NCBI RefSeq assembly: GCF_002224225.1
Contig: NZ_NJGG01000001.1
Coordinates: 959,374 to 1,023,373 of the forward strand
Reading direction: 5' to 3'
DNA from: Polynucleobacter cosmopolitanus
GTDB taxonomy: Bacteria; Pseudomonadota; Gammaproteobacteria; Burkholderiales; Burkholderiaceae
DNA length: 64,000 nt
Shown here in pieces: positions 28,876 through 39,807 of the stretch; the stretch's first letter is position 1, and every line of letters begins with the position of its first letter. Position numbers and translations under genes: made by a program. A model generated the notes under the pieces. The model worked only from the letters and a program-made list of their open reading frames with translations, was not told the origin of the DNA and searched no databases.

Positions 28876-28881
28876 TTAGCT

Positions 28882-30126
28882 GTGAGCCAGATCAAAGGGC
28901 AACGCCGGGTAGTTGTTACCGGGTTAGGCTTGGTTTCACCGGTGGGTAATACCGTTGGTGATGCCTGGGAAAATTTATTGGCGGGGCGATCTGGTATTGC
29001 CACGATCACTAAGTTTGATCACTCTGGCTTAAGCGTGCATTTCGGCGGCGAAGTAAAGGGCTTCAATATTGAAGACTATATTTCTGCTAAAGAAGCTCGC
29101 CATATGGATACATTCATCCATTATGGAATTGCTGCTGGAACACAAGCCTTTAAAGACTCTGGTTTAGAAGTTACAGAAGCCAATTCTGAAAGAATTGGTG
29201 TTTTGGTAGGTTCAGGCATTGGTGGTTTGCCAATGATTGAAGAAACCCACACCGAGTACACCACCCGTGGTGCTCGCCGTATTTCACCGTTTTTTGTGCC
29301 AGGCTCAATCATCAACATGATTTCAGGCCACTTGAGCATTAATTTGAATCTCAAAGGCCCTAACGTTGCTGCTGTCACTGCCTGTACAACCGGTTTACAC
29401 AGCATTGGCTTAGCGGCTCGTTTGATTCAGTATGGTGATGCGGATGTGATGATTGCCGGTGGCGCTGAATCCACGATTTCTCCTTTGGGGGTCGGTGGTT
29501 TTGCTGCAGCCAGAGCACTATCAACAAGAAATGATGATCCAGCGACTGCTTCTCGTCCTTGGGACAAAGACCGTGATGGTTTTGTTCTAGGTGAGGGATC
29601 TGGCGTGATGATCCTCGAAGAATATGAACATGCCAAAGCCCGTGGCGCTAAGATTTATGCTGAGTTAGCCGGTTTTGGTATGAGTGGTGACGCTTATCAC
29701 ATGACTGCTCCAAACATGGACGGTCCTCGTCGTTGCATGGTCAATGCATTGAAAGATGCTGGAGTTAATCCTGATCAAGTGAACTATGTGAACGCCCACG
29801 GTACTTCAACGCCATTAGGCGATAAGAACGAAACGGATGCCTTGAAAGCAGCTTTGGGTGATGCTGTGAAGAAGGTGGTTGTGAACTCAACCAAATCAAT
29901 GACTGGTCACTTATTGGGTGGTGCAGGTGGTTTGGAATCAGTGTTCACTGTATTGGCTTTGCATCATCAAAAATCTCCGCCAACCATCAATATCTTCAAT
30001 CAAGATCCAGAGTGCGATTTGGACTACTGCGCGAACACTGCTAGAGATATGAAGATTGATGTGGCTGTTAAAAACAACTTTGGTTTTGGTGGCACTAACG
30101 GCACGATCGTGTTCCGCCGTATTTAA
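28882..30126 (+). CDS. fabF: 3-oxoacyl-ACP synthase II
   Basis: FabF elongates acyl-ACP chains. The 414-residue protein has the catalytic Cys in [13 protein letters not shown] (near residue 165) and the two His residues in [12 protein letters not shown] and [12 protein letters not shown]. The start is a GTG at 28882, 6 bp after the acpP stop, suggesting coupled translation. A strong terminator follows, ending the fatty-acid operon. Confidence 0.97.
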   Translation: MSQIKGQRRVVVTGLGLVSPVGNTVGDAWENLLAGRSGIATITKFDHSGLSVHFGGEVKGFNIEDYISAKEARHMDTFIHYGIAAGTQAFKDSGLEVTEANSERIGVLVGSGIGGLPMIEETHTEYTTRGARRISPFFVPGSIINMISGHLSINLNLKGPNVAAVTACTTGLHSIGLAARLIQYGDADVMIAGGAESTISPLGVGGFAAARALSTRNDDPATASRPWDKDRDGFVLGEGSGVMILEEYEHAKARGAKIYAELAGFGMSGDAYHMTAPNMDGPRRCMVNALKDAGVNPDQVNYVNAHGTSTPLGDKNETDALKAALGDAVKKVVVNSTKSMTGHLLGGAGGLESVFTVLALHHQKSPPTINIFNQDPECDLDYCANTARDMKIDVAVKNNFGFGGTNGTIVFRRI

Positions 30127-30168
30127 ATCATTTGTTCAACACCAGCTTAGCTTGGTTGTGCATCAAAT

Positions 30169-30199
30169 AAAGCCTCTAGATGATTTCGGAGGCTTTTTT
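30169..30199 (+). terminator. Terminator of the fab operon
   Basis: AAAGCCTC (30169-30176) pairs perfectly with GAGGCTTT (30189-30196), followed by a T-run. It lies 42 bp after the fabF stop. Confidence 0.88.
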
Positions 30200-30321
30200 G
30201 TATTAAGACCATTGAAAATAAACTAAAAATACTCATATAAAACCTCATTAATAACCATGCTCAGATAGTATTTAAAGGCTTTCCTGCAAATACTTCCTGA
30301 ATGCTCTAAAGTATCAACACC

Positions 30322-31833
30322 ATGAAAAAAATCATTTCTGCTTTAACTCTGTCTGTGGCAACAAGTTCTTTGCTTGTTCTGCCAACTTTTGCCCAAAATA
30401 ATTCTGGGAAAGCCGCTTCGGTGGCGAGCACAGTCAGTGCACCCGCACCTGTCAGCGCTGTGCGAACTTATCCAGACTTTGTTGATTTGGTTGAAAAAGC
30501 CAACCCTGCCGTGGTCAATATTCGTACGACTGAAAAGGTCAATGTTCGTTCTGCTTCGGGTATTCCTGGAATGCCAGGTTTGGATGAGGACCAGGCTGAG
30601 TTTTTCCGCCGCTTCTTTGGTGTTCCTTTGCCAACACCTAAGCAACAAGGTCCCAACAATCGCAAACCTCAGCAAGAAGAGCAAAACCGTGGCGTTGGCT
30701 CAGGCTTCATCATTGAAAGCAATGGTTTCATTTTGACCAATGCGCACGTGATTGAGGGTGCAACAACAATTTATGTCACATTGACCGATAAGCGCGAATT
30801 CAAAGCCAAATTGATTGGTGCTGATAAGCGCACCGATGTGGCTTTGGTGAAAATTGAGGCCGCTGGTCTGCCGCGTTTAACTATCGGCGATTCTTCAAAA
30901 GTGCGCGTTGGCGAATGGGTATTAGCGATTGGTTCACCGTTTGGTTTAGAAAACACAGTGACTGCAGGTATTGTGTCTGCCAAGAGTCGCGACACCGGTG
31001 ATTACTTGCCGTTCATTCAAACTGATGTGGCAGTGAACCCAGGTAACTCTGGTGGTCCACTGTTGAACACGCGCGGTGAAGTGGTCGGCATCAACTCACA
31101 AATCTTTTCACGTTCTGGTGGATACATGGGCATTTCTTTCGCGATTCCGATGGATGAAGCGATGCGCGTTTCTAACCAGTTAAAGTCCAGCGGTAAAGTC
31201 AGTCGTGGCCGTATTGGTGTGGCAATTGCAGAAGTCAGCAAAGAGGTTGCAGAGAGCTTAGGATTGCCTAAGGCACGCGGTGCTTTGATTCGTAACATCG
31301 AAGTGGGGGCGCCAGCTGATAAGGCAGGGCTTGAGCCAGGCGATGTTATTTTGAGTTTCGGTGACAAGCCGATTGAGAAATCATCTGACCTACCTAGAAT
31401 TGTTGGAGACACAAAACCAGGCACTACTTCGCCGATCGTGGTGTGGCGCAAGGGTACGCAAAAAGAATTTAATATCACTGTGGCTGATTTAGAGCCTACG
31501 CCAAAGGTAGCTGCTAAAAAAGCTGAACCAGAGGAAGCGGCCTCCACTAAAAATGCATTTGGAGTGGCTGTGATTGATTTGTCAGAAGCCAAGAAAAAAG
31601 AGTTATCACTCAAAGCTGGTGTTGAAATCACAGCGATGGCTGAAGATGGTGTCTTATCAAAAGCGGGCGCAAGAGTGGGTGACGTGATTGTGCGTTTAAG
31701 TGACGTTGACATCATTGCTGCAAAGCAATTTGAGATTGCCATGAAGGCTGTGGTGAAAAATAACAAATCAGTGGCTGTATTTATTCGCAGAGGCGATAGC
31801 ACCTTGGTGATTCCTGTCAAACCAGGAAAATAA
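30322..31833 (+). CDS. Do-family periplasmic serine protease (DegP/DegQ/MucD type)
   Basis: This 503-residue envelope quality-control protease starts with a signal peptide (cleavage after about residue 24, LPTFAQ). The catalytic triad is His142 (TNAHVIEG), Asp172 (RTDVALVKI) and Ser243 (NPGNSGGPLLN). Two PDZ domains follow, about residues 285-385 and 410-500. The Gln/Pro-rich LA-loop region before the active site is as in DegP. In related Burkholderiaceae I would expect rpoE-rseA-rseB between fabF and this gene; here it directly follows the fab terminator, so sigma-E control is not evident locally. Confidence 0.93.
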   Translation: MKKIISALTLSVATSSLLVLPTFAQNNSGKAASVASTVSAPAPVSAVRTYPDFVDLVEKANPAVVNIRTTEKVNVRSASGIPGMPGLDEDQAEFFRRFFGVPLPTPKQQGPNNRKPQQEEQNRGVGSGFIIESNGFILTNAHVIEGATTIYVTLTDKREFKAKLIGADKRTDVALVKIEAAGLPRLTIGDSSKVRVGEWVLAIGSPFGLENTVTAGIVSAKSRDTGDYLPFIQTDVAVNPGNSGGPLLNTRGEVVGINSQIFSRSGGYMGISFAIPMDEAMRVSNQLKSSGKVSRGRIGVAIAEVSKEVAESLGLPKARGALIRNIEVGAPADKAGLEPGDVILSFGDKPIEKSSDLPRIVGDTKPGTTSPIVVWRKGTQKEFNITVADLEPTPKVAAKKAEPEEAASTKNAFGVAVIDLSEAKKKELSLKAGVEITAMAEDGVLSKAGARVGDVIVRLSDVDIIAAKQFEIAMKAVVKNNKSVAVFIRRGDSTLVIPVKPGK

Positions 31834-31893
31834 ACCTAAAACAATTGTTTTAGGCCAGATAACCCTTTAGTTTTAATCACCTTTATTGGAAAT

Positions 31894-31911
31894 CGGGGGG
31901 GGAGACCCCCG
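31894..31911. other. G8 tract in a GC hairpin upstream of lepA
   Basis: A run of eight G (31895-31902) and a run of five C (31906-31910) make a tight hairpin with CGGGGG/CCCCCG arms in otherwise AT-rich intergenic DNA. There is no T-run after it. It sits between the Do-type protease and lepA; a possible -10 TACAAT lies at 31919-31924 just downstream. Confidence 0.5.
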
Positions 31912-31992
31912 TTCCGACTACAATAGAGGGTAGAGGCGTCTTATTGCAGTGCAATATGGTGTTGCATTGCGGCAAGCCGTTTTAAGGAATCC

Positions 31993-33801
31993 ATGGACCA
32001 TATACGTAACTTTTCTATCATTGCCCATATCGACCACGGAAAGTCGACCCTAGCGGACCGAATTATTCAGCTATGTGGTGGTCTTTCAGATCGCGAAATG
32101 GAAGCTCAAGTCCTTGATTCTATGGACATTGAGAAAGAGCGCGGTATCACAATCAAAGCCCAAACGGCGGCTTTGACCTACAAAGCTCTCGATGGCAAGA
32201 TTTATAACCTCAACTTGATTGATACCCCAGGGCACGTCGACTTCTCTTATGAGGTCAGTCGATCATTGTCTGCTTGTGAAGGTGCTTTGTTGGTAGTAGA
32301 TGCCAGCCAGGGTGTTGAGGCTCAAACAGTGGCCAACTGTTACACAGCCATCGAGTTGGGTGTGGAAGTTGTGCCTGTTTTAAACAAAATAGACTTGCCT
32401 CAGGCTGATCCTGATCGCGCTAAGCAAGAAATCGAAGATGTGATTGGTATCGACGCCACCGACGCAGTGTCGTGTTCGGCAAAAACCGGTTTAGGCGTTC
32501 AAGATGTTCTTGAAGATTTAATTAAAAAAGTACCGCCACCAAAAGGTGATGCAAGTGCACCTTTGCAAGCATTGATTGTTGACTCGTGGTTTGATAACTA
32601 CGTGGGTGTGGTGATGCTGGTGCGCGTCATCAACGGCACACTCAAACCAAAAGACAAAGTTTTATTGATGGCTTCGGGCACTCAACACTTGGTTGAGCAC
32701 GTTGGTGTCTTCACGCCAAAGTCAGTTGATCGTCCTGACTTATCTGCTGGACAAGTGGGTTTCATCATTGCTGGTATCAAAGAGCTCAAAGCTGCCAAGG
32801 TGGGTGACACGGTCACACATGCACCAGGTCAACAGAACAGAACGCCAGCATCTGCCCCTTTGCCAGGTTTCAAAGAAGTTCAGCCTCAGGTGTTCGCAGG
32901 TTTGTATCCTGTTGAATCAAATCAATACGATGCCTTGCGCGAATCTTTAGAAAAGTTAAAGTTAAACGATGCGGCTTTGATGTATGAGCCAGAGGTGTCT
33001 CAAGCTCTTGGTTTTGGATTCCGATGCGGCTTCTTGGGTTTATTGCACATGGAGATTGTGCAAGAGCGTTTAGAGCGTGAGTTCGATATGGAACTCATCA
33101 CCACTGCTCCAACCGTGGTGTACGAAGTAGACCTCAAAGACGGTTCAAAGATTGTGGTGGATAACCCATCAAAAATGCCAGACCCAAGTCGCATTGAAGT
33201 GATCATGGAACCAATCGTGGTCGTGAACTTGTTCATGCCGCAGGAATATGTTGGTGCAGTGATCACCTTGTGTACAGGTAAGCGCGGCATTCAGATGGAC
33301 ATGCAGTATGTTGGCCGTCAAGTGAAGCTGACTTATGAGATGCCGATGGCTGAAATCGTGCTCGATTTCTTTGACCGCTTAAAGTCGATTTCTCGTGGTT
33401 ACGCATCAATGGACTATGAGTTCAAAGAGTACCGCGCATCTGATGTTGTCAAGGTCGATATCTTGATCAACAGTGAGAAAGTCGACGCTCTATCAATCAT
33501 CGTTCACAGAAGTAATAGTCAATACCGTGGCCGTGAAGTTGTGGCCAAGATGCGCGAGATCATTCCTCGTCAGATGTTTGATGTGGCGATTCAGGCAGCG
33601 ATTGGTAGCGGCATCATTGCTCGTGAAAACGTGAAAGCCTTGCGTAAAAACGTGTTGGCCAAGTGTTACGGTGGCGACATCACTCGTAAAAAGAAGCTAT
33701 TGGAGAAGCAAAAAGAAGGTAAGCGCCGCATGAAGCAGGTGGGCAGTGTGGAGATTCCACAAGAAGCCTTCTTAGCCATTTTGCAAGTGGAGGACAAGTA
33801 A
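31993..33801 (+). CDS. lepA: Elongation factor 4 (back-translocating GTPase)
   Basis: LepA is a ribosome-associated GTPase. The 602-residue length is standard. The G1 motif [10 protein letters not shown] is near residue 11, G3 is in [11 protein letters not shown] and G4 is NKIDLP; the C-terminal LepA-specific domain includes [19 protein letters not shown]. An AAGG site precedes the ATG. Its TAA overlaps the lepB ATG by one base, as in the widespread lepA-lepB operon. Confidence 0.97.
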   Translation: MDHIRNFSIIAHIDHGKSTLADRIIQLCGGLSDREMEAQVLDSMDIEKERGITIKAQTAALTYKALDGKIYNLNLIDTPGHVDFSYEVSRSLSACEGALLVVDASQGVEAQTVANCYTAIELGVEVVPVLNKIDLPQADPDRAKQEIEDVIGIDATDAVSCSAKTGLGVQDVLEDLIKKVPPPKGDASAPLQALIVDSWFDNYVGVVMLVRVINGTLKPKDKVLLMASGTQHLVEHVGVFTPKSVDRPDLSAGQVGFIIAGIKELKAAKVGDTVTHAPGQQNRTPASAPLPGFKEVQPQVFAGLYPVESNQYDALRESLEKLKLNDAALMYEPEVSQALGFGFRCGFLGLLHMEIVQERLEREFDMELITTAPTVVYEVDLKDGSKIVVDNPSKMPDPSRIEVIMEPIVVVNLFMPQEYVGAVITLCTGKRGIQMDMQYVGRQVKLTYEMPMAEIVLDFFDRLKSISRGYASMDYEFKEYRASDVVKVDILINSEKVDALSIIVHRSNSQYRGREVVAKMREIIPRQMFDVAIQAAIGSGIIARENVKALRKNVLAKCYGGDITRKKKLLEKQKEGKRRMKQVGSVEIPQEAFLAILQVEDK

Positions 33802-34607
33802 TGAACTTCGCTTTGATTCTTTTGATCTTGTCGGTTGTCACAGGTATCGCTTGGATTGCCGATAAATTGGTATTTGCTCCTCAAAGAAAAGCGGCGGGTA
33901 TTGATCGCATGCCTTTGTGGTTGGAGTACACGGCCAGCTTTTTCCCTGTGATTTTTGCGGTTTTCTTTCTGCGCTCATTCTTGTTTGAGCCTTTCAAGAT
34001 TCCATCAGGCTCCATGATTCCTACTTTGATGATTGGTGATTTTATTTTGGTCAATAAATTCACTTATGGTGTTCGTTTGCCAGTCATCAATAAAAAAGTG
34101 ATTGAAATGAATTCGCCGGAGCGTGGTGATGTAGCGGTTTTTCGTTTTCCCAAAGATGAATCAGTCGATTACATCAAGCGTGTGATTGGTTTGCCAGGTG
34201 ATGTGATTTCTTATCAAGGTAAGCGCTTGACCATCAATGGTCAAGAATTTCAATCTGAAGCTAAGCCAGATTACCTCGATCCTGAGGGCATGACCTATGC
34301 AAAATTCTTTAAGGAGACATTCCCTAAAGAATTTGGTGGCCATTCTTATAACGTTTTAAATCATCCTGAGCGTCCTCCAGGAATTTTTGTACAAGATCGT
34401 TTCCCTTATGCGGAAAACTGTACTTACACCATGACTGGTGTGACTTGCACTGTGCCAAAAGGTCATTACTTTGTGATGGGTGATAACCGAGACAATTCGG
34501 CAGACTCGCGCTTTTGGGGCTTTGTCCCTGAGAATAATTTGGTTGGTAAAGCCTTTTTTGTTTGGATGAATTTAGGCGACCTGAAACGCATTGGGCGTTT
34601 TGAGTGA
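33801..34607 (+). CDS. lepB: Signal peptidase I
   Basis: LepB removes Sec and Tat signal peptides at the outer face of the inner membrane. The 268-residue protein has two N-terminal hydrophobic segments (about residues 1-20 and 43-60). The Ser/Lys dyad is Ser71 in IPSGSMIPT and Lys126 in [12 protein letters not shown]. The C-terminal box [14 protein letters not shown] is present. The start overlaps the lepA stop and the stop overlaps the rnc start. Confidence 0.96.
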   Translation: MNFALILLILSVVTGIAWIADKLVFAPQRKAAGIDRMPLWLEYTASFFPVIFAVFFLRSFLFEPFKIPSGSMIPTLMIGDFILVNKFTYGVRLPVINKKVIEMNSPERGDVAVFRFPKDESVDYIKRVIGLPGDVISYQGKRLTINGQEFQSEAKPDYLDPEGMTYAKFFKETFPKEFGGHSYNVLNHPERPPGIFVQDRFPYAENCTYTMTGVTCTVPKGHYFVMGDNRDNSADSRFWGFVPENNLVGKAFFVWMNLGDLKRIGRFE

Positions 34608-35431
34608 GCAAGTTGGCTAAGAGCGATATGACTCCTCGCGCACCTCTAGACATCAAACTCTTGCAGGAGCGCTTGGGCTACACATTTCAAAAGCCTGATT
34701 TACTGATGCAGGCCCTGACTCATCGCAGTCACAGCAAAAAAAATAATGAGCGTTTGGAGTTTTTAGGCGATTCAGTCTTGAACTGCACAGTCGCTGAAAT
34801 GCTTTATGAGCGTTACAGCGACTTGGATGAGGGTGACTTATCCAGAGTTCGCGCCAATTTGGTCAAGCAACAAGCTTTGTATGAAATCGCCCAAGCTTTG
34901 CAGCTCTCTGACTGCCTGCGTTTAGGTGAGGGTGAGCTCAAGAGTGGTGGCTTTAAGCGACCATCGATTTTGGCTGATAGCTTTGAAGCAATTGTGGGAG
35001 CCATCTTTTTGGATTCTGGCTTTGAAGCTTCTAAAAAAGTATTGAGGAAGTGGTATTCGCAAATTTTGGAGCATGTCGATCCAAGAACTTTGGGTAAAGA
35101 TGACAAGACCCTCTTGCAAGAATATCTTCAAGGCCACCAATTACCTTTGCCTATCTACACGGTCGTTGCAACCACGGGTGTGGCTCACAATCAGCAGTTT
35201 GAAGTTGAATGCTCAATCCCAAGTTTGAAAGTGACTCTCAATGGTAAGGGCGCATCGCGCAGAGCTGCCGAGCAAGCCGCTGCCAAGTTATCCTTAGATG
35301 CTGCTCAGAAGATTGTTTCTCAATCTGGCAGAAAGCCTAAGAAAACCAAAGCAACAAAAAAGAAAGCATCTTTAGTCACCGCTAAAGATCCTACTGATGA
35401 TCAACTGAATTTAAAGTTGAAGCCAGAGTAA
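34604..35431 (+). CDS. rnc: Ribonuclease III
   Basis: RNase III cuts double-stranded RNA, including the rRNA precursor. The 275-residue protein has the signature [13 protein letters not shown] (about residue 48), further acidic residues in [19 protein letters not shown], and a double-stranded RNA-binding domain at about 165-235. A lysine-rich tail ([13 protein letters not shown]) extends beyond the usual E. coli length of 226. The start is a GTG overlapping lepB; an ATG at 34628 is an alternative. It precedes era as in most bacteria. Confidence 0.96.
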   Translation: MSKLAKSDMTPRAPLDIKLLQERLGYTFQKPDLLMQALTHRSHSKKNNERLEFLGDSVLNCTVAEMLYERYSDLDEGDLSRVRANLVKQQALYEIAQALQLSDCLRLGEGELKSGGFKRPSILADSFEAIVGAIFLDSGFEASKKVLRKWYSQILEHVDPRTLGKDDKTLLQEYLQGHQLPLPIYTVVATTGVAHNQQFEVECSIPSLKVTLNGKGASRRAAEQAAAKLSLDAAQKIVSQSGRKPKKTKATKKKASLVTAKDPTDDQLNLKLKPE

Positions 35432-35454
35432 AGTAATAACTCAAGGAATAATCG

Positions 35455-36360
35455 ATGTCATTTCGATGTGGAACCGTAGCACTTGTAGGTCGCCCAAACG
35501 TGGGTAAGTCAACTTTTCTCAATGCATTGGTGGGCCAAAAAGTCAGCATCACCTCCCGCAAAGCTCAAACAACTCGCCATCGTATTTTGGGTGTTAACAC
35601 CACTGAGACAGCACAATTTATTTTGGTTGATACACCAGGATTTCAAACAAAATATAACAACGCCATGAATAAAGTCATGAACCGCACGGTGAAAACCACC
35701 ATGGCGGACGTTGATGTGATTCTTTTTGTGGTTGAGTCTGGTTACTGGAGTAAGGCGGACGAACAAGTTTTGGAGATATTACCAAAAAATATCCCAGTGG
35801 TTTTATTGGCTAATAAGCTCGATGTGTTTGCTTCAAGAGCAGATGCCCCAGAAGATCGCGATCAAAAGCTATTTACCTTCATGCGTGAGATGAGTGAGAA
35901 GTTTGAGTTCTCAGAAATCATCCCCATGACAGCTAAAAATACCGATGATGTGAAGCGCTTGTTAGGATTCTTGGAGCCGTACTTGCCTGAGCAAGAAGCG
36001 ATTTACGAACCAGACATGTTGACTGATCGCAGTGAGAAGTTTTTGGCTGCCGAAATTTTGAGAGAAAAAGTATTTCGTCATACGGGCGATGAGTTGCCTT
36101 ATGCCAGCGCAGTGATCATTGACCAGTTCAAGATGGATGGCACGATGCGTCGCATTGCTGCCACTATTCTGGTAGACCGCGATAGTCACAAAGCCATGGT
36201 GATTGGTGAAAAAGGGGCAAAACTCAAGCGCATATCCACTGAGGCTCGCCAAGACATGGAAAAGCTATTTGATGGCAAGGTGTTTTTAGAGACTTGGGTC
36301 AAGGTCAAGAGTGGTTGGGCAGATGATCGCGTCATTCTGCGCGAGCAGGGCATAGAGTAA
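35455..36360 (+). CDS. era: GTPase Era
   Basis: Era binds 16S rRNA and assists 30S assembly. The 301-residue protein shows G1 GRPNVGKST near residue 12, the [12 protein letters not shown] switch region, G3 DTPGF and G4 ANKLD. A KH RNA-binding domain with [12 protein letters not shown] closes the chain. It sits in the rnc-era-recO run, 9 bp before recO. Confidence 0.97.
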   Translation: MSFRCGTVALVGRPNVGKSTFLNALVGQKVSITSRKAQTTRHRILGVNTTETAQFILVDTPGFQTKYNNAMNKVMNRTVKTTMADVDVILFVVESGYWSKADEQVLEILPKNIPVVLLANKLDVFASRADAPEDRDQKLFTFMREMSEKFEFSEIIPMTAKNTDDVKRLLGFLEPYLPEQEAIYEPDMLTDRSEKFLAAEILREKVFRHTGDELPYASAVIIDQFKMDGTMRRIAATILVDRDSHKAMVIGEKGAKLKRISTEARQDMEKLFDGKVFLETWVKVKSGWADDRVILREQGIE

Positions 36361-36369
36361 TCCACGATC

Positions 36370-37092
36370 ATGTCGACTCGCGTCAACGATGAACCTGCCT
36401 TTGTACTTCACAGTATTCCGTACAAAGAAACCAGCTTAATTCTTGATGTCTTCACGCGCTCGTATGGGCGGATGGCTTTGATTGCCAAGGGCGCTAAGCG
36501 TCCACATTCTGTTTTGCGACCAGTCTTGCAGCGCTTTCAACCTTTAGCAGTCTCTTGGAGCGGTAAAAGTGAACTGCGCACCATGACCAAGGCAGAGTGG
36601 TTGGGTGGAGTTCCCCCATTGGTGGGTGATGCTTTGTTGTGTGGTTTTTATCTCAATGAACTCTTGGTTAAATTCATTGCTAGAGAAGACTCTTATGAAG
36701 ACTTGTACGAAGAGTACGCCAAAACGGTTCACTTGCTTGGGCAAGATCCTAAAGAACTAGAACCAATATTGCGCCCCTTTGAGCTTAGTTTATTAAAAGA
36801 AGCCGGCTTTGCGGCAGCCTTGAACTTTTGCATCGACACTCAAACCACTCCTGAAGAAGATGAGCATTATGTTTATCAGCCAGAGAGAGGTATTCGCAAG
36901 CTTCAAGCTGATGATCCAGGTCATTGGCCAGTGATGACAGGTAAGCACCTGCTTTGTATGAATGATAAAAACTATCAAGATCCAGAAACCCTGATTCAAA
37001 GCAAGGCGCTCACACGTTTCTTGTTGGGTCTGCACTTACCCGATCAAGCCATGATGACTCGGCAAATTTTGATTGATTTGAAAAAGATCTAA
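36370..37092 (+). CDS. recO: DNA repair protein RecO
   Basis: RecO helps load RecA at single-strand gaps with RecR. The 240-residue protein begins with an OB-fold region (FVLHSIPYKETSLILDVFTR..) and shows ARGAKRP-like IAKGAKRPHSVLRPVLQ and the helical GFYLNELLVKFIAREDSYEDLY block typical of RecO. The zinc cysteines of some RecO proteins are not evident. It lies between era and pdxJ. Confidence 0.93.
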   Translation: MSTRVNDEPAFVLHSIPYKETSLILDVFTRSYGRMALIAKGAKRPHSVLRPVLQRFQPLAVSWSGKSELRTMTKAEWLGGVPPLVGDALLCGFYLNELLVKFIAREDSYEDLYEEYAKTVHLLGQDPKELEPILRPFELSLLKEAGFAAALNFCIDTQTTPEEDEHYVYQPERGIRKLQADDPGHWPVMTGKHLLCMNDKNYQDPETLIQSKALTRFLLGLHLPDQAMMTRQILIDLKKI

Positions 37093-37129
37093 ATAACACC
37101 ATGGTCATTAAATAGGCATAATTCAAAAC

Positions 37130-37894
37130 ATGTCACAAAAACCTAAAAACATCATTGATCTAGGCATCAACATTGACCACGTTGCCACGCTCAGAAATGC
37201 GCGAGGCACGCACTACCCAGATCCTCTGAAGGCCGCTCAGTTAGCGGAAGAGTATGGTGCTGATTTGATCACCTTGCACTTAAGAGAAGATCGTCGTCAT
37301 ATCAAGGATGCTGATTTGATTGCTATGCGCCCTTTGATCAAGACTCGCATGAACTTAGAGTGTGCTGTCACACCTGAGATGATTGAGATTGCTTGTCAGG
37401 TGAAGCCGCACGATGTTTGTTTGGTTCCAGAAAAACGCCAAGAGGTCACAACTGAAGGTGGTTTGGATGTCATTGGTAACTTTGACAATATTAAAAAATC
37501 CACGCAACGTTTATTGCAAGCTGGTATCACGGTTTCGATCTTTATTGACCCGGATGAGCAGCAAATCACCAAGGCCAAAGAAACTGGCGCTACTGTGATT
37601 GAATTGCACACAGGGAAGTATGCTGACACTTCTGGAGCTGAGCAAGCTAAAGAATTGGGGCGCATCAAAATAGCGGCCAAGTTTGCTTACTCGATTGGTT
37701 TAAAAGTTAATGCGGGCCATGGTTTGCATGAAGGTAATGTTGAGGCAATTGCCGAAATATTAGAAATTGCAGAATTGAACATTGGACATGCAATTGTTGC
37801 TGAGGCTGTTTTTAAAGGTTGGAAGGCTGCGATCCAAGACATGAGAACTCTCATGCAAGGTGCTCGCCAGCGTGCCATGAATCAGAAGCATTGA
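37130..37894 (+). CDS. pdxJ: Pyridoxine 5'-phosphate synthase
   Basis: PdxJ makes pyridoxine phosphate from deoxyxylulose phosphate and 3-amino-2-oxopropyl phosphate. The 254-residue TIM-barrel shows [17 protein letters not shown] at the start, [32 protein letters not shown] and [14 protein letters not shown]. It lies 37 bp after recO and 28 bp before acpS, the usual proteobacterial order. Confidence 0.97.
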   Translation: MSQKPKNIIDLGINIDHVATLRNARGTHYPDPLKAAQLAEEYGADLITLHLREDRRHIKDADLIAMRPLIKTRMNLECAVTPEMIEIACQVKPHDVCLVPEKRQEVTTEGGLDVIGNFDNIKKSTQRLLQAGITVSIFIDPDEQQITKAKETGATVIELHTGKYADTSGAEQAKELGRIKIAAKFAYSIGLKVNAGHGLHEGNVEAIAEILEIAELNIGHAIVAEAVFKGWKAAIQDMRTLMQGARQRAMNQKH

Positions 37895-37922
37895 TCTTAG
37901 ATATTAAATAACGATAACCATC

Positions 37923-38363
37923 ATGATCGCAGGCATTGGGACCGACCTATTAAAGATTGATCGCCTTAAAGCGGCTTATCAACGCACCAATGGTCGTTTG
38001 GCTGAACGCATTCTTGGGCCTGATGAAATGCAAGTCTTCAAAGGACGTTTAGCTCGCAATGAATCCAGAGGTATGGCTTACTTGGCCACACGCTTTGCTG
38101 CCAAAGAAGCTTTCTCTAAAGCGATTGGTTTGGGCATGCGCAGTCCGATGTCTTGGCGAGCCATGCAAACCCTGAATGATCCGAGTGGCAAGCCCATCAT
38201 CAAATGCTCTGGTCAGCTACAGACATTCATGGAAGAGAAGTTCTACACAGCTCAAGTCAGTATCACAGATGAAGTTGATATGGCCATGGCCTTTGTGATC
38301 GTGATTTATGGCACGCCAGTGGTCACGGGTGTGACTGACCCAAAAGATCTGATGGGTTCATGA
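37923..38363 (+). CDS. acpS: Holo-ACP synthase
   Basis: AcpS transfers phosphopantetheine from CoA to Ser37 of ACP. The 146-residue protein has the metal-binding [11 protein letters not shown] at the N-terminus and [16 protein letters not shown] around residue 60. It is somewhat longer than the E. coli protein (126 aa), with the extra length at the C-terminus ([13 protein letters not shown]) and around the residue 40-60 loop. It lies between pdxJ and nagZ. Confidence 0.95.
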   Translation: MIAGIGTDLLKIDRLKAAYQRTNGRLAERILGPDEMQVFKGRLARNESRGMAYLATRFAAKEAFSKAIGLGMRSPMSWRAMQTLNDPSGKPIIKCSGQLQTFMEEKFYTAQVSITDEVDMAMAFVIVIYGTPVVTGVTDPKDLMGS

Positions 38364-38430
38364 TCAAAAAACAAGAAAACTAAAAAGACAAATAATCAAA
38401 TAAACAAATAAACCATTCATCTAAAACTAT

Positions 38431-39507
38431 ATGAGCAAATTAAATTCATTCAAAGCAGGCCCCATCGTTCTTGATGTTATTGGTAAAACTCTTAGCAAAG
38501 AAGATATTCGCCGCATTGCTCACCCTAAAACTGGCGGTGTGATTTTATTTGGACGCAATTATCAGGACAGGGCCCAGTTAACTGCTTTAACTAAAGCCAT
38601 CAAGGCGATTCGCAGTGACGTGATGATCAGCATTGATCATGAGGGCGGCCGTGTGCAGCGTTGCAGAACGGATGGTTTTACACATTTGCCTGCCATGAAA
38701 AAGTTGGGTGATATTTGGGTGAACCACGGTAAGAAAGCCAATGCGGAACACGCATTAAAGGCCATGGAAGCCGCAACAGCTGCTGGCTATGTGTTGGCAT
38801 CTGAGTTACGAGCTTGCGGGGTGGATTTTAGTTTTACACCTGTATTGGATTTAGATTTTGGACGCAGTGGTGTGATTGGTGATCGTTCGTTTCATCGTGA
38901 CCCACTAATTGCAGCCACCTTGGCTAAGAGCTTGAATCACGGTCTGCAATTAGCGGGCATGGCAAACTGCGGCAAACATTTCCCAGGGCACGGTTTTGCA
39001 GAAGCGGATTCTCATGTGGCTATTCCTGTTGATGAGCGCTCTTTGAAGCAAATCCTGAGTGATGATGCAAAACCTTATGAGTACTTAGGTCTTGGTTTGG
39101 CATCGGTGATGCCAGCTCATGTGATTTATCCAAAGGTTGATAAAAATCCAGCGGGCTTTTCTAAGATTTGGTTGCAAGAGATCTTAAGAAAGCAGCTACA
39201 GTTCACGGGTGTGATTTTTAGTGATGATCTATCGATGGAGGGTGCGTCAGTGGCTGGAAGCGTCGTTAAAGGCGCTAAGTTAGCTCTTGAAGCAGGGTGT
39301 GATCAAGTGTTGATTTGTAATCGCCCAGATTTGGCAGATCAGTTGCTCAATGAATTGACCTATGATGAAAAAGCGTATCAGGTGTCACGAGCCAGAGTTC
39401 AGAAATTAATGCCCACATCTGTTGCGATGACATGGGCTGAGTTACAAGTCAGTCCGGATTATCTAAGAGCAAAGCAACTTCTTAAACAGCTGAAATTGAT
39501 TGCTTAA
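38431..39507 (+). CDS. nagZ: Beta-N-acetylhexosaminidase NagZ
   Basis: NagZ removes N-acetylglucosamine from recycled peptidoglycan fragments in the cytoplasm. The 358-residue GH3 protein shows SIDHEGGRVQRCR, the active-site loop KHFPGHGFAEADSHV (near residue 180) and the nucleophile Asp in IFSDDLSMEGA. It ends the long run from lepA. A small gene on the opposite strand ends 3 bp after its stop. Confidence 0.95.
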   Translation: MSKLNSFKAGPIVLDVIGKTLSKEDIRRIAHPKTGGVILFGRNYQDRAQLTALTKAIKAIRSDVMISIDHEGGRVQRCRTDGFTHLPAMKKLGDIWVNHGKKANAEHALKAMEAATAAGYVLASELRACGVDFSFTPVLDLDFGRSGVIGDRSFHRDPLIAATLAKSLNHGLQLAGMANCGKHFPGHGFAEADSHVAIPVDERSLKQILSDDAKPYEYLGLGLASVMPAHVIYPKVDKNPAGFSKIWLQEILRKQLQFTGVIFSDDLSMEGASVAGSVVKGAKLALEAGCDQVLICNRPDLADQLLNELTYDEKAYQVSRARVQKLMPTSVAMTWAELQVSPDYLRAKQLLKQLKLIA

Positions 39508-39510
39508 GGT

Positions 39511-39696
39511 TTAAGCTGGCCTGACTCTGGCAGTTAATGACTCGGCGCCACCACGCTCTTCTAATTCGGATAAACGCAAAGCTTCATGTTCGAATTCAAT
39601 GATGCCCGAGGTGAGACGATTGCGATCCAAAAAAATCACATAAGTCCAAACCAAGCTGCGGTCTTTTCTTTTAAATACGTCGACTATTTTTTTCAT
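39511..39696 (-). CDS. Small conserved-looking hypothetical protein (61 aa)
   Basis: I do not recognise this 61-residue protein. It is charged, begins MKKIVDVFKRKDRSLVWTYV and ends in LTARVRPA, with balanced amino-acid composition that looks like a real soluble protein. It is the only frame in the space between nagZ and the YeeE pair. The ribosome site is weak, so it could be spurious. Confidence 0.45.
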   Translation of the reverse strand: MKKIVDVFKRKDRSLVWTYVIFLDRNRLTSGIIEFEHEALRLSELEERGGAESLTARVRPA

Positions 39697-39807
39697 AGTT
39701 AGGCTTAATAAAGCTCCTTTTAAACTACCAATAACTTAACACGAACTACTAGATATAGTTATCAGTGTTTGCCATAACCCTAGCTATTGTGAACCTTACA
39801 CCCTCAT

